NCBI RefSeq assembly: GCF_019175385.1
Contig: NC_083341.1
Coordinates: forward strand, 17,120,203-17,184,202
DNA: 64,000 nucleotides
Origin: Lycium barbarum
Lineage: Eukaryota; Streptophyta; Magnoliopsida; Solanales; Solanaceae
Direction of reading: 5' to 3'
Position numbers and translations under genes: made by a program. The notes beneath the pieces were generated by a model that was not told the origin of the DNA, searched no databases, and worked only from the letters and a program-made list of their open reading frames with translations. Below are positions 1-10,349 of the stretch, piece after piece. Each line of letters opens with the position of its first letter. The first letter of the stretch is position 1.

Positions 1-545
1 AAAAAAAAAAGAGAGACAAGTTTAGAGGGCAGCATATGCATTAAGCCAAAAAGAAAAGAAGGAAACCCCATAATAAAAATGTAGGAAACATGGCACAATA
101 TGTAATTTGCTTTACCAAGCTATTGTTCATATAATAATTTTCAAAAACTATGACCATGAGAGACTCCTAATTACCCATTGACAAAATTATTGAAAGACAT
201 GTTGATTGTGATTCTCAATTGCCTTGTAACATGTGAATAATCCAAGAAACTTTGCATTGTAACTCACTTATATTTGATTTTACCGTTAGCCTTTGCAACA
301 AGAAAAATCCAAGAAACCAATTCAACTTGTGCATAGCACAAGTTCTAAGTGACATGAAAATTGCTAAGAAACTGAGCGTTAGTAACGGTAGACATTTACC
401 TTTGCCTTTTGCAATATGTATATGGACACCACATTTGCAACTAGCCTTCACAATCTCAAGAGGTCCATATCTTGACCCACCCACCCACCCCCCTCGCAAA
501 AATAATAATAATAATAACAACAGACCCCGGCCATCACCTTTAAGA
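1..545. other. upstream intergenic region of the GPT gene
   Basis: AT-rich noncoding sequence with an AAT microsatellite near 499-518. The short open frames on both strands here resemble no protein I know and have no splice or promoter support. The proximal promoter of the following gene probably lies at the right end. Nothing else recognised. Confidence 0.5.
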
Positions 546-553
546 AATACTAC

Positions 554-560
554 TATAAAT
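554..560 (+). promoter_or_regulatory. probable TATA box of GPT gene
   Basis: TATAAAT lies about 150 bp before the start codon at 710. It is followed by a C-rich, then pyrimidine-rich stretch typical of a plant transcription start and 5' leader. Position and motif only. Confidence 0.5.
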
Positions 561-709
561 TCAAGCCCCCAAAGTGCATCTCATTCTATAGTAAGAATTC
601 TTGCAGTAGTGTAACTAAATTACTACTACTTCTACTATAGGCCTCACTAGTCTTTTGGCCATAGTAGCAAGACACTTGTTTTAGTACTATATTTCAACTA
701 TAAACAGTA

Positions 710-3234
710 ATGGCTTTCTCTGCTGGACAATCTTATGCAGTTTCAACAAATTTTGATCCCTTGCAACAAAATTTCTTGGGTTCTAAGCCTCACATTTCAT
801 CATTTTCCATCAACTTGAAACAATGTGAAAAGCCTAATATTTTGTCCAAAAAACCTCTCTATATTTCAGCAGTATTAAGTGGATTTGGACATGCTGATGA
901 ATCAAAAGAGTCCAAATCTAGGGACCCTTTAGTCCAATGCAATGCATATGAAGCTAGTCGACCGCAATCGGTACCAATCAACATTGAGTTTGGCCAAGAA
1001 GCTCAGGCTGCTTCTCGTCAGAAGCTTAAGATTGGGCTATATTTTGCAACGTGGTGGGCATTGAATGTTGTTTTCAATATATACAACAAGAAGGTGTTGA
1101 ATGCCTTTCCATTTCCATGGCTTACTTCTACTCTTTCTTTGGCTGCTGGCTCTCTCATCATGTTGGTTTCTTGGGCTACCAAGATTGCTGAAACCCCAAA
1201 GACTGACTTTGATTTCTGGAAAGCCTTGTTTCCTGTAAGTAAATGATGTTTATTTAGACACTCGGGTTATGATTCGTTCCAGTTGAACACCGTAATGCAT
1301 GATATAGTGTTCTTGTTAGACATTTTTACATACATTTTGGAAAAGATTTTGCGCGTGTTTTCAAGCATTCATTACTTAAATAAGTTAACCACTTAAATAT
1401 GTCACATCCTTTAATTATACGCATTAGCCTCAATAAGTTGTAAGACCTCAGACCAGTTCCAATATCTGATAAATTATATAATTAAAGGAGATGACATATT
1501 TTATGTGATTATGTAATGGGCGCTTGAGAACACGTTCAAATTTTGTACTCAATTGAAACAGGTTATAATTTAAGTGTCTAAATGAAATTTACTGAAAAAT
1601 TTAAGGGACCGTCGTCAATATATTCAGCCTTTTTTTGGACATTGAAACTCATATTCTGAATGTGGTCTGTTCTGTTTTTTTTCACTTCTAGGTAGCTGTG
1701 GCACACACAATTGGGCATGTGGCTGCAACAGTGAGCATGTCAAAAGTTGCAGTTTCATTCACACACATTATTAAGAGTGGAGAGCCTGCTTTTAGTGTTT
1801 TGGTTTCAAGATTGTTAGGTGAAACTTTCCCTTTGCCAATTTACCTTTCACTTGTGCCAATTATTGGTGGTTGCGCACTTGCTGCTATTACTGAACTCAA
1901 CTTCAATCTAACAGGTAAGAAGAAAATGCAAGTTTCACTATTTTAGTTTAGGGATTTTTTCATTTTTGGTCGGCCGAAATTAATTACAGGCGATAATCAA
2001 AACATATATAACATATACACTGATTATGTATATGTTATGTATATTTATGTATACAATATGTGAATTATATGTATATTTATACTTAATAAATAGAACCAAC
2101 TACATTTGTTAGTTATTATTTTTTTGAGCAGTCCAAAAATGTAATTATCCCTTGCATTTCGTAATCTTGATACCCTTGCAGGTTTTATGGGGGCAATGAT
2201 ATCAAACTTGGCATTTGTATTCAGAAACATATTCTCAAAAAAGGGCATGAAAGGGAAGTCAGTTGGAGGGATGAATTACTACGCTTGTCTTTCAATGATG
2301 TCTCTTTTAATTCTGATTCCCTTTGCTATTGCTGTGGAGGGTCCACAAGTATGGGCACTTGGATGGCAGAAAGCTGTCTCCCAAATTGGCCCAAAATTTA
2401 TATGGTAAGCCCAAATTGCACTTTTGTTAAGTTGATGAAAGATCCCAATGTCACTTTCAGTTTCTTTGGAAAAAGCAAACACAAGTATGTTATGTCACAC
2501 ATGTTTCCCTTTGATCATGCTCATAGTTTATAGGGAAAAGGGCCAAATGTGTCCTTAAAATATTTGAAATGGGTAGGTAGTTTAGCTCACATATGTCCTT
2601 ATCATTTAATAAGTGGTCCAAATATTTCTTATTTTAATTGGAGCCTTTAATTAACTCATTAATCAGCAAAAAAGAGTCAAATTTGCTCTTAAAGTATGCG
2701 AAATTGAGCAAATATGTCCTTAGTAAATAATACCCGTGAATGATACTCAATCAAATCTGATTTACTCACACTTAACAAAGTTAAAAAATTAGTTTTTTGG
2801 CTGACAGCCTCTCCCAACCCCACTGATTGTCTTGTGTGGTTCTAGTTTGCATAGTAAAAGTGGTCCAAGAACTTGCAAAAACTTAAAAATATCCAAACTC
2901 CTAAAGAGAAAAAAGAAGATCTTCAAGATTTTATAAACTGACTTCAATGTGATTGCTCTTTTCTTTAGGTGGGTGGTGGCCCAAAGTGTGTTCTATCACT
3001 TGTACAACCAAGTCTCCTACATGTCCCTAAATGAGATCTCCCCATTGACATTTAGCATTGGTAACACTATGAAGAGAATTTCTGTCATAGTCTCATCTAT
3101 CATCATCTTCCAAATTCCAATTCAACCAGTCAACGCCCTTGGTGCTGCCATTGCAATCGTGGGAACTTTCCTATACTCACAGGTAATAACTGAATTTTTG
3201 TCTTCAAAATGTAGTGAATTTGATATTGTCTGTG

Positions 3235-3292
<58 letters not shown>

Positions 3293-3691
3293 CATATTTA
3301 CGGGGGACCAGTAAAAATCCATCCAAATGATCAATCTAGAATATGGACAACTTGTTACTTATTTTCATCCTAGATCCACTGCATGCTTAGACTGCTATAA
3401 GGATTATGACCACTCAAACAAACAATAAAGAATCTTTGCTTCACTTCTAAAAACTAGATCACTAAAAAAAATGACATTAGCTACGAGCTTCGTTGCAAAA
3501 TTACTCGTAGCTGAGAAAATATTTTGTTAATCCGTCGCTAAATAGAATTAGCTACAGATTTTGTTGTTTAGCTACAGAATTTGTCCGTCGCTATTCCTGC
3601 TTTTTTTTAGTGGTGACCATTTTGAGCTAAATTTGTTGCAATGGTTTTCGTGCAGGCTAAGCAGTCACCGGAATTTGCTGAGGGTAGATGA
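710..3691 (+). CDS. GPT: plastid glucose-6-phosphate/phosphate translocator (GPT), 5 exons
   Basis: Exons, each bounded by GT and AG: 710-1234, 1692-1914, 2182-2404, 2969-3182, 3656-3691. They join in frame to 406 codons, the usual length of plant GPTs. Family knowledge: a plastid inner-envelope antiporter that imports glucose-6-phosphate in exchange for phosphate, feeding starch synthesis and the plastid pentose phosphate pathway in non-green tissue or under high sugar. The first 95 or so residues are Ser/Lys-rich and poorly hydrophobic, as expected of a transit peptide. The mature part begins near KLKIGLYFATWWALNVVFN. It continues with the family-typical segments VSFTHIIKSGEPAFSVLVSR (exon 2), GMNYYACLSMMS (exon 3) and YNQVSYMSLNEISPLTFSIG (exon 4), within some 8-10 hydrophobic helices. 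The last exon adds only 11 residues, after the family's LYSQAKQ junction. Intron 4 carries a TA microsatellite and a small transposon. Assignment to GPT rather than TPT, PPT or XPT is by sequence character; GPT1 versus GPT2 is not resolved. Confidence 0.92.
3238..3291. repeat. (TA)n microsatellite in GPT intron 4
   Basis: A long uninterrupted TA dinucleotide run about 55 bp after the exon 4 donor. Likely length-polymorphic. Confidence 0.95.
3460..3612. mobile_element. small CACTA-ended MITE in GPT intron 4
   Basis: A 153-bp segment begins CACTAAAAAAAA and ends with its reverse complement TTTTTTTTAGTG. Inside it repeats GCTACGA/GCTACAGA and CCGTCGCTA phrases. Ends starting CACTA suggest a non-autonomous CACTA (CMC) derivative. 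No clear 3-bp target duplication is visible, so the class is tentative. It ends 43 bp before exon 5. Confidence 0.55.
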
Positions 3692-4700
3692 AAAGAAAAA
3701 TTGGGGACTTAAGACTTGCTTTGAGGAAAGTAAAAGATGGATAGAACTGGACCTATCACTTGTTGTAGATGAGATATTATAATGTTATCTTAGTGACTAC
3801 TAGCAGTATCCCTAGCAAACAACCGAGGCATCGAAATGGTACCAGCCGTACTTAATAGTAGAAGAATTTGGCTAAAATATGTAAAATTATCCCTATCTCC
3901 TAAAAAGATTGTTCATTGTTTTTCCCTAGCAAATGACTGGAGGCATGGTTAGATGGATGTGAAAAATGGGCAGTCTCAGTGATATTTGTATTTACCCTTA
4001 CGATGTGAATTAATATGAAAATATTGTATGTGTTCGTGGTGATAAATTGTAAAGATTGGTTTGCTCTGCTCGAGTTATATGTCTACAATTGAAATATTTT
4101 AAAATGAGTTGTTAAATAACAGACTGACGAGATTCCTAACCACCTAATTTGAATTCTCCGATGAATGTTTCAACGTCTTTTGAAATCCTATCTTGTACCT
4201 ATGTAGTTTGAACATGACAAGGCAAAATTTGTCAATACAGAAAACTTTATGAACAATTTAATAAAATAACCGGAATAAAGATAGTATTAAATTTGGTCGG
4301 TCCGAAAAAACTTGTGAACAATTAACAACATAGACAAAATTTACAAATTCATCAAAATTTGTGAACAATTTAACAACATAGATAGAATGAAGATAATACC
4401 AAGTTTTGTCAGTCCCCAAGTTATGTCCTGCCGGCATAACTTATGAACAAGACAAGATTTGCCAGTCTGTTAAGACTTGTGAATTTAACAAGATAGGTAG
4501 AGTAAAGACCGTAGCAAAGTTATACCATGCCGGCTTAACCTTTGAACAAGACAAGATTTGCTAATCAAACATGAACTATGAACAATTTAAAAGGATAGGT
4601 AGCATGAAGATGTATATATGAAGGTATAATTTTTTATTTTTTCTAGTGTGTAGCATCAAAAAAATTTCCTCAAATTTTCAAACGAGGATAAAATTGGGCA
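3692..4700. other. GPT 3' flank with degenerate tandem repeats
   Basis: The first few hundred bases should hold the GPT 3' UTR. From about 4200 to 4620 a phrase like ACTTGTGAACAATTTAACAA followed by GATAGGTAGA recurs about five times at irregular spacing near 70-110 bp, with GACAAGATTTGTCAGTC between copies. No gene seen. Confidence 0.5.
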
Positions 4701-5170
4701 ATTTGCACGATTTCCCTTATTTGGGGGTGGTCTTTAATTTTTGTCCCTCAAATTGCTAGTCTTTAATTTTTATCCTTCGCCTAAATACCCTAAGATTCTA
4801 GGTTTGTACCCCTGCTCAGTCAAAAATAAAAATCGTAAGGCAGAGTTTAACAGCAAAATTAGGCCTAATCGAGCAAAAGTTAGGCCTAACTTTTGAAGAA
4901 TTCCAGTAGAGTAAAAAAAAAAAAAAATCTGCCTTGCAAAAACTTTTGCCTTGAGGCAAATTCTACCTTATAAGTTCTGCCTTAGAATGCAGAATTTTCA
5001 CGAAGTCTTGCCTTGCGATATTATTTTATTTTCTTAACTGAGCGGAGGTACGAACTTAGAACCTCGAGGTATTTTGGCCATTTTTTTAAGGCAAAGGACA
5101 AAAATTAAAGACTAGCAATTTGAGGGACAAAAATTAAAGACCAGCACCTTTGAAGGGAAATCCGTGCAAA
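4701..5170. mobile_element. foldback element, copy A
   Basis: Left end reads TTGCACGATTTCCCTT followed by GGTCTTTAATTTTTGTCCCT. The right end is the reverse complement of this, finishing AAGGGAAATCCGTGCAA. Arms are about 100 bp. The interior holds short palindromes of the AAGGCAGA / TCTGCCTT kind and no ORF. At least seven relatives lie in this window. Confidence 0.75.
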
Positions 5171-5210
5171 AAAATGGATAAAATTCATATAGTGGCCCGA
5201 AAGAAGAATT

Positions 5211-5790
5211 TGCGCTGTTTGTTCCTCAATTGGGCTGGTCTTTAATTTTGCCCGTTTTTAATGTTTGTCCTTCGAATTCGAATTTATGTCTAATAGCTTG
5301 TTTGGCTAAGCTTATAAAAACAGTTTATTTTAAAAAGTATTTTTTTTCAAAAGTACTTTTGGCTAAAAGCAGTTTGTGTTTAGCCAATTAATTTAAAAAG
5401 TACTTTTAAGCAGCAATTAGTGTTTGGTCAAGTTTTTAAAAAGTGTTTCTAAGTGTATTTTTCTCAAAAGTACTTTTCAAAAAAGTGCTTTTGGGCAAAA
5501 GCTATTTTTTTAGCTTCTGAAAAACTGCTTCTGTTACTCCCCAAAAGTACTTATTTTCTCTCAAAAGCTTGGCCAAACTCCTCACTTTTTTTAAAATAAG
5601 TACTTTTGGGGAAAAAATAAGCTAGGCCAAACAGGCTATAAGGGAGCATATATTTTTAAGGACGCGGGCCGTAACTTATGGATATTATGACTTGAAAATA
5701 TAGCTTATATCCCATGAAAAAGTTGTTCACATGGAGAGGTAAATTAAAGACCAGCATAAAAGAGCGGACAAATGTGCAGATGACCGACCC
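5211..5790. mobile_element. foldback element, copy B, split by a Tourist-like MITE
   Basis: The left arm (TTGTTCCTCAATTGGGCTGG then TCTTTAATTTTG) and right arm (AAATTAAAGACCAGC ... AAATGTGCAGATGACC) belong to the same foldback superfamily but a different subfamily from copy A. The middle is replaced by the MITE at 5294-5638. The right arm resembles the stretch at 58310-58430. Confidence 0.5.
5294..5638. mobile_element. Tourist-like (PIF/Harbinger) MITE, copy 1
   Basis: Terminal inverted repeats: left TAGCTTGTTTGGCTAAGCTT, right ending GCTAGGCCAAACAGGCTA. Flanked by a TAA target duplication at 5291-5293 and 5639-5641, as expected for PIF/Harbinger MITEs. The interior is a foldback of AAAAGTACTTTT and AAAAGTGCTTTT units. 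A truncated inverse copy is at 37072-37424. Confidence 0.75.
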
Positions 5791-5930
5791 GGCACGAAAT
5801 GATACTATTTGTAAGGGACCCTTTGTACAAATCAAAGGGCAAGGTCTCAATTTGGCCTGGCTAATTGAGTATTGGGCCTACTGCAAAACTGGCCAGTTTG
5901 GTAGAAGGAAGTGTTTAATCCTAAATCTTA

Positions 5931-6303
5931 TTTGCACGATTGTGCTTCAAAGGCACTAGTCTTTAATTTTTGGCCCTCAAATTGGTGATCTTTAATTTTA
6001 GTCCTTCACCTAAGATCCTGAGGTCCTGAATTCAAACTCCAGTTCAATTTATAAAAACAAATTCCAAGACAGAGTTTGGTAGCAAATTTATGCCTTAAGG
6101 CAGAATTTTACAAAATTTCAATTGAATAAAAAAAATAAAAAAATAAAAAGACTGCCTTAATGCAAACCTCTACCTTAAGGTAGAGTTTGGCCTTCGGGTA
6201 TGTAGAGTTTTCCCATGCCCGAACCTCACACTCTGCCTGAAGGTAGTAAAACTCTGTCTTGCGAATTAAAGACCAGTGCCTTTGAAGGGCATTCCGCACA
6301 AAA
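5931..6303. mobile_element. foldback element, copy C
   Basis: Left arm begins TTTGCACGATTGTGCTTCAA and goes on with GGCACTAGTCTTTAATTTTT. The right arm is its complement (ATTAAAGACCAGTGCCTTTG then AAGGGCATTCCGCAC). The interior carries palindromic TAAGGCAGAATTT-type units. Confidence 0.7.
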
Positions 6304-6320
6304 AAAAAGTTTTTTTTTTA

Positions 6321-6880
6321 CGCGTGGCTTGTCCTACATATGGACTGGTCTTTAATTTTTGCCCCTCAAATCACAAGTCTTTAATTTTTTTTTTCTACTT
6401 CTCATTTAATGAAAATTTATAAGCCAAAGTATCCATATTCGCTGGCCTACGAACCCAGATATTCTGGGTTCGAACCCCAACAGAGTAAAAAACAAATATC
6501 GCAAGGTAGGGTTTCATATAAATTATGCCTATTCGGAAAAAGTTACATAAAATCTATGCCTTGTCCGCTATAGTTCTATAGAAAATAAGTTATCCGACAT
6601 AAGTTTATATGGACTATGCCTATTCGTGCAAAGCTATATAAAAACTATGCCTGACAAGGCATAGTTTCTATGTAACTTTGCCTGAATAGTCATAGTTTCT
6701 ATGCAATCTTATCTTGAGAAATTAGGTCATAGATCCGAATTTCTTTTCTTATTTTTTCAATGTCAAAGATATTTTTGATCACTTTTTTATTACTTAAAAT
6801 GCTGAAAGATAAAAATTAAAAACCTGCAATTTGAAGGGAAAAAAATTAAAGACCATCCGAAGATACGGGAAATCGTGCAT
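6321..6880. mobile_element. foldback element, copy D
   Basis: Starts with GGACTGGTCTTTAATTTTTG near 6340 and ends AAATTAAAGACCATCC ... ACGGGAAATCGTGCA. The interior has many copies of ACTATGCCTATTCG / GGCATAGTTTCTATG palindromes. It abuts copy C. Confidence 0.65.
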
Positions 6881-6999
6881 ATTGCCGAAATCTAAATTGA
6901 GCGCCAAGCCTTTCCCATAACTACAAATGTTGACCTTTTGAATAATACGTGTTTTGCTAGTCTAGCAAAATTTTGGAGGGCAACTTTGAAGTGCACAAC

Positions 7000-8397
7000 T
7001 GATAACGTCAAAATCCACTCCTCAAAGAGAAAGTGTACACGGTCGTATGCAATATAATTTATCTAATTATGAGTCGGGGTCGATCCCACAGGGAACAATA
7101 TACTAGGCGATTAAGAAAGTAAGGAACTTTCACCAACTAAGCTAAAGCCAAACGATAGATAATATTTTGGTTTTTTGAGAAAACTATAACTAATGCGGAA
7201 ATGTAAACTAACCTAGAAAGCAAGTAAAATGATCAATGGCCACAAGCATGGATAATAGGAGATTACACTCAAGTAACGATCCAATGTATTTTACAATTTT
7301 ACAACTAAGAACGAGGTTATGTTAATAGATAATGATTTCTAAATTTCATTGAAATTTTCTCAACCAAATCAATGAATTTTACTTTAAGCTTTCTCAAGCC
7401 TTAAAGTGTGATATTAGGCACAATCAATATAATCCCAAGTGACTTTCCTCTCTCGAGCTCAAGTCATTAGACAAGGGTTATGCATCAAATCCTTGTTAAC
7501 TAATCTTTCCCAAATCGATTTTTCTCTCTCGAGCTCAAATCAAATTAAATGGGCGAGTCCTACGGTTAGTTAATCCCTTTGGAAACATTCAAGAAAGAGA
7601 TTAATTAAAGAAACAATAACCCACTTCATTAGGAATAAAATCATTCAATATATAAGCAAAACAAGAGTTTCAAACCAAACTTTAATCAAGAATATTTTCA
7701 TAAACAAGATTCAAGTAATGGAATAGAAAGCTACACACTTAGATAATCAATACATAGCAAGGAGAAGAAGAAATGAGTAAAGGATTAAGAAATTTCTTAT
7801 CAAGATCTTCAAATCTTCAATCCCCAAGTGTGGGTGCAAAAACCTAGCTCTTCAAGCTTGATGAAAATGGCCAAAGATCCGTTTTACAAACCCTAGCATT
7901 CTATTTATAGAAATGCCAAAACGGGAACAAAATCTGGATAAAAATACCCTGCGTGCACAACATGCGTCTCGTAGGTTGTATCGCATGTTCAACCTGCGGT
8001 TCGCAGGTTGTACAAAACTCTCGCAGGTCTTGCAATGTACAGTGATGACTTGCAGCACATGCGGTCATGGATACGTCTCGCAGGTGGGACCTGCGTCTCG
8101 CAGGTGATGCTTGCAGATGCTGCATCCAATTTTTCAAATTTTCAAAATCTCTGTACAAACTTGCTGCAGAACATGCGGCTCGCATGTGTGACCTGCGGCT
8201 CGCAGGTCACGCTTCTTCTATTTTGGCTTGTTTTACTCTATTTTGCTCCATTTTGATCCATTTTTCTCTGTTATGCTCTCCGGACATCTTATCCTACAAA
8301 ACGACATAAATACACGAAAACACCAAAAGTGCTTGAAGAGTTACAAAAGCTTAAGAAATTAGCATCGAATATCCCGTAATTTCACAGCACATCAACA
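7000..8397 (-). repeat. element 1, downstream LTR (minus-strand element)
   Basis: A 1398-bp LTR, reading TGATAACGTC ... CATCAACA on the plus strand. In the element's own (minus) direction it starts TGTTGATG and ends CGTTATCA. The U3 side carries a palindrome array at 7950-8215, followed by a TATA box CTATAAATAG on the minus strand at 7901-7910. It differs from its partner LTR at roughly 50 positions by eye (about 3-4 percent). Confidence 0.9.
7950..8215. repeat. type A palindrome array in element 1 LTR
   Basis: Perfect short palindromes with a 3-base centre: AACCTGCGGTTCGCAGGTT, ACCTGCGTCTCGCAGGT, ACATGCGGCTCGCATGT and GACCTGCGGCTCGCAGGTC. The ACATGCG...CGCATGT version differs from ACCTGCG...CGCAGGT by matched changes on both arms. 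The array lies just upstream of the LTR TATA box in element orientation. Confidence 0.85.
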
Positions 8398-8408
8398 CCC
8401 CCAACTTA
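8398..8408 (-). other. element 1 polypurine tract
   Basis: The minus strand reads TAAGTTGGGGG directly before the LTR start TGTTGATG. This is the expected plus-strand primer position in an LTR element. Confidence 0.75.
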
Positions 8409-10349
8409 AAGTCTTTGCTTGTCCTCAAGCAAATCAAAACCAAAATCTCAATGAGGATCCACTTTAAGCACAAAAACATGACTTTGATTGGTACAAATAA
8501 TTAGGCTACAAGCATGTGAAACTTCAACCAAATAACTGCCTCATTTCAAAATACAATTTCAAGAATGCAATGGAGTTTCAAAACAATCAAGCGACAATAC
8601 TCAAGCCTCAATAAGTGACTCAAAACCACTAGCTTACTAGATATGCTCATTTGACTCAACTTGATATTTTTCAACATCACCATTCTATCGTAATCCATAT
8701 GCCCTCCTCACAAGAAAGAAATTTCCAAAATCACTATATTCACAACAACAACACAAGGGACATATACACAAAGTCACTCACACTCAATAAAGAAATTCTA
8801 GTGCTAACAAATATCACACCATAAGCTTGCCTTTATTTTCAATCATCACTAACTCAAGAACATTCGGTTGGAGATCACATAGGGACTTTTTAAGCTTGTA
8901 ATGTAGGCTTAGGGAAAGGTAGGATAAGTATTTGGGATACAAGTGATTACGCCCTCCTCGAACACTACACAAAACCTTTCGTCCACTTTCCTCTTCATTT
9001 CAAAACATCACTCCTTCCTTTGCATACTAGTTTCCCCAATTATTCCAACTTCTTTTTGTGCAACAATTTTCTTGATTTCTAATTTTTTTTTATTTTTTTT
9101 CACAAAGATACATTTTTTTGCACAAAAAGTTTGCAACCTTTTTGTATTTTTCAAATTTCTTCATTTCTTTTGACTTTTCCACAACATCAATCTTCACCAC
9201 TTCTCAAGCAACACTAACACCCCCAACTTAGGCTTTTGGCCTCAAATTAACAATTTAACGTTCAAGGAGGGAAAGGTTCAATAGAGAGAGTTTCATCAAG
9301 AAGAGTAAAGGCTTGTAATGTGGCAATCAAAGAAAATGTCATAGGCTCAAATGGGGTTACTAGTGATATTATTTATGCAATGGCAGGCTAGAAAGGCTAA
9401 AGAGGTTTTTTCAAAAATCACAAAGATAGCCCAAGGTCATCTCTCCAACCAATATAATTAAAATTAGCATTGAAAGATTAACCGGGCAAGTTCTAGATGA
9501 TAAAAGTAAGCATAAGGATTATTCAACAAACACTCACCACACATGGCATATGAACTAGTCAAGATGGAGCAATTTCACTTCCTAAGCAAGAACAATTAGA
9601 GCAATATCTCATAATCCAAAGTAAACCTAACTAGTAGGTAAAGAGTCACTAAATGAGCCAAAAAGTTGTCACAAAGGTCATTCTTTCCTATGCACCTTGC
9701 TTTTTAACTTTCACAAAAAATTTGGAGGGTATTCGCATGTCAACATTCCACATGCAAGAGACTAACTCTATTAGTACCAAACAAGTCAAGAGTTTCCATA
9801 TTTTTCCTCAAAGGAGCACCTACACCTAAACTACAAAGACTAATGAAAGAAGCTAAGAAAGAAAATAAAATAATAAGAGTGACTAATCCACAACATGCCA
9901 AAAGAACGAAATTTTCAGAAATTTGAGCAAGTTCCATTTGTAACGTTTATTCACAGCCATACCAACAGTCATAAAATAAGCCCGACAAGGGCACACAATC
10001 AAGCATAACCAAAATATAATGTGCTACCATATGCCACCCCAACTAAAAACATTGCAATGTCCTCAGTGCACAATGACAAAAAAAAAAAAAACTGGACAGT
10101 TTTGCAAAAAACTGTGCAAAACAGTCCAGTTAACAGTGCTGCAATTTTCAACAACTACTGGTTTGGGGCTGTCTGGAAATCCGACCTGCTCAAAATAACT
10201 CCAAAAATTCTGAAACTTTGCAGATTAGCCAAAAACCATAAACTAAACTATTCTAAAAAATAAAATTTCAAAAACGATTTAAAATTTTTAAAACGATGGG
10301 TTGCCTCCCACCAAGCGCTTAAGTTAACATCGCGGCACGACGGTTACCT
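8409..10349 (-). other. element 1 noncoding internal region
   Basis: No ORF of interest. It holds conserved blocks shared with elements 2 and 3: the reverse complement of TAGGCTTACATTAC-like sequence at 8875-8970, the CCCTAGTTAACCCC-like block near 9290-9370, an AGGACA/TGCA block with an internal purine tract near 10025-10070, a large type B palindrome at 10091-10130, and the GGGAGGCAACCC box at 10290-10345. Confidence 0.7.
10091..10130. repeat. type B palindrome in element 1 internal region
   Basis: Arms of 15 bp: ACTGGACAGTTTTGC (10091-10105) and GCAAAACAGTCCAGT (10116-10130), with one mismatch and a 10-base loop. The same core makes up the palindrome in the LTRs of element 2. Confidence 0.85.

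Noticed and set aside
215..614. Open frames on both strands upstream of the GPT gene
   Set aside because: Low-complexity ends, no resemblance to known proteins, overlap with the promoter.
7852..8309. Several overlapping Cys/Arg/His-rich open frames on both strands, repeated at 12670-13173
   Set aside because: They are translations of the CG-rich palindrome array in the LTRs, occur in most frames, and have no start or splice context.
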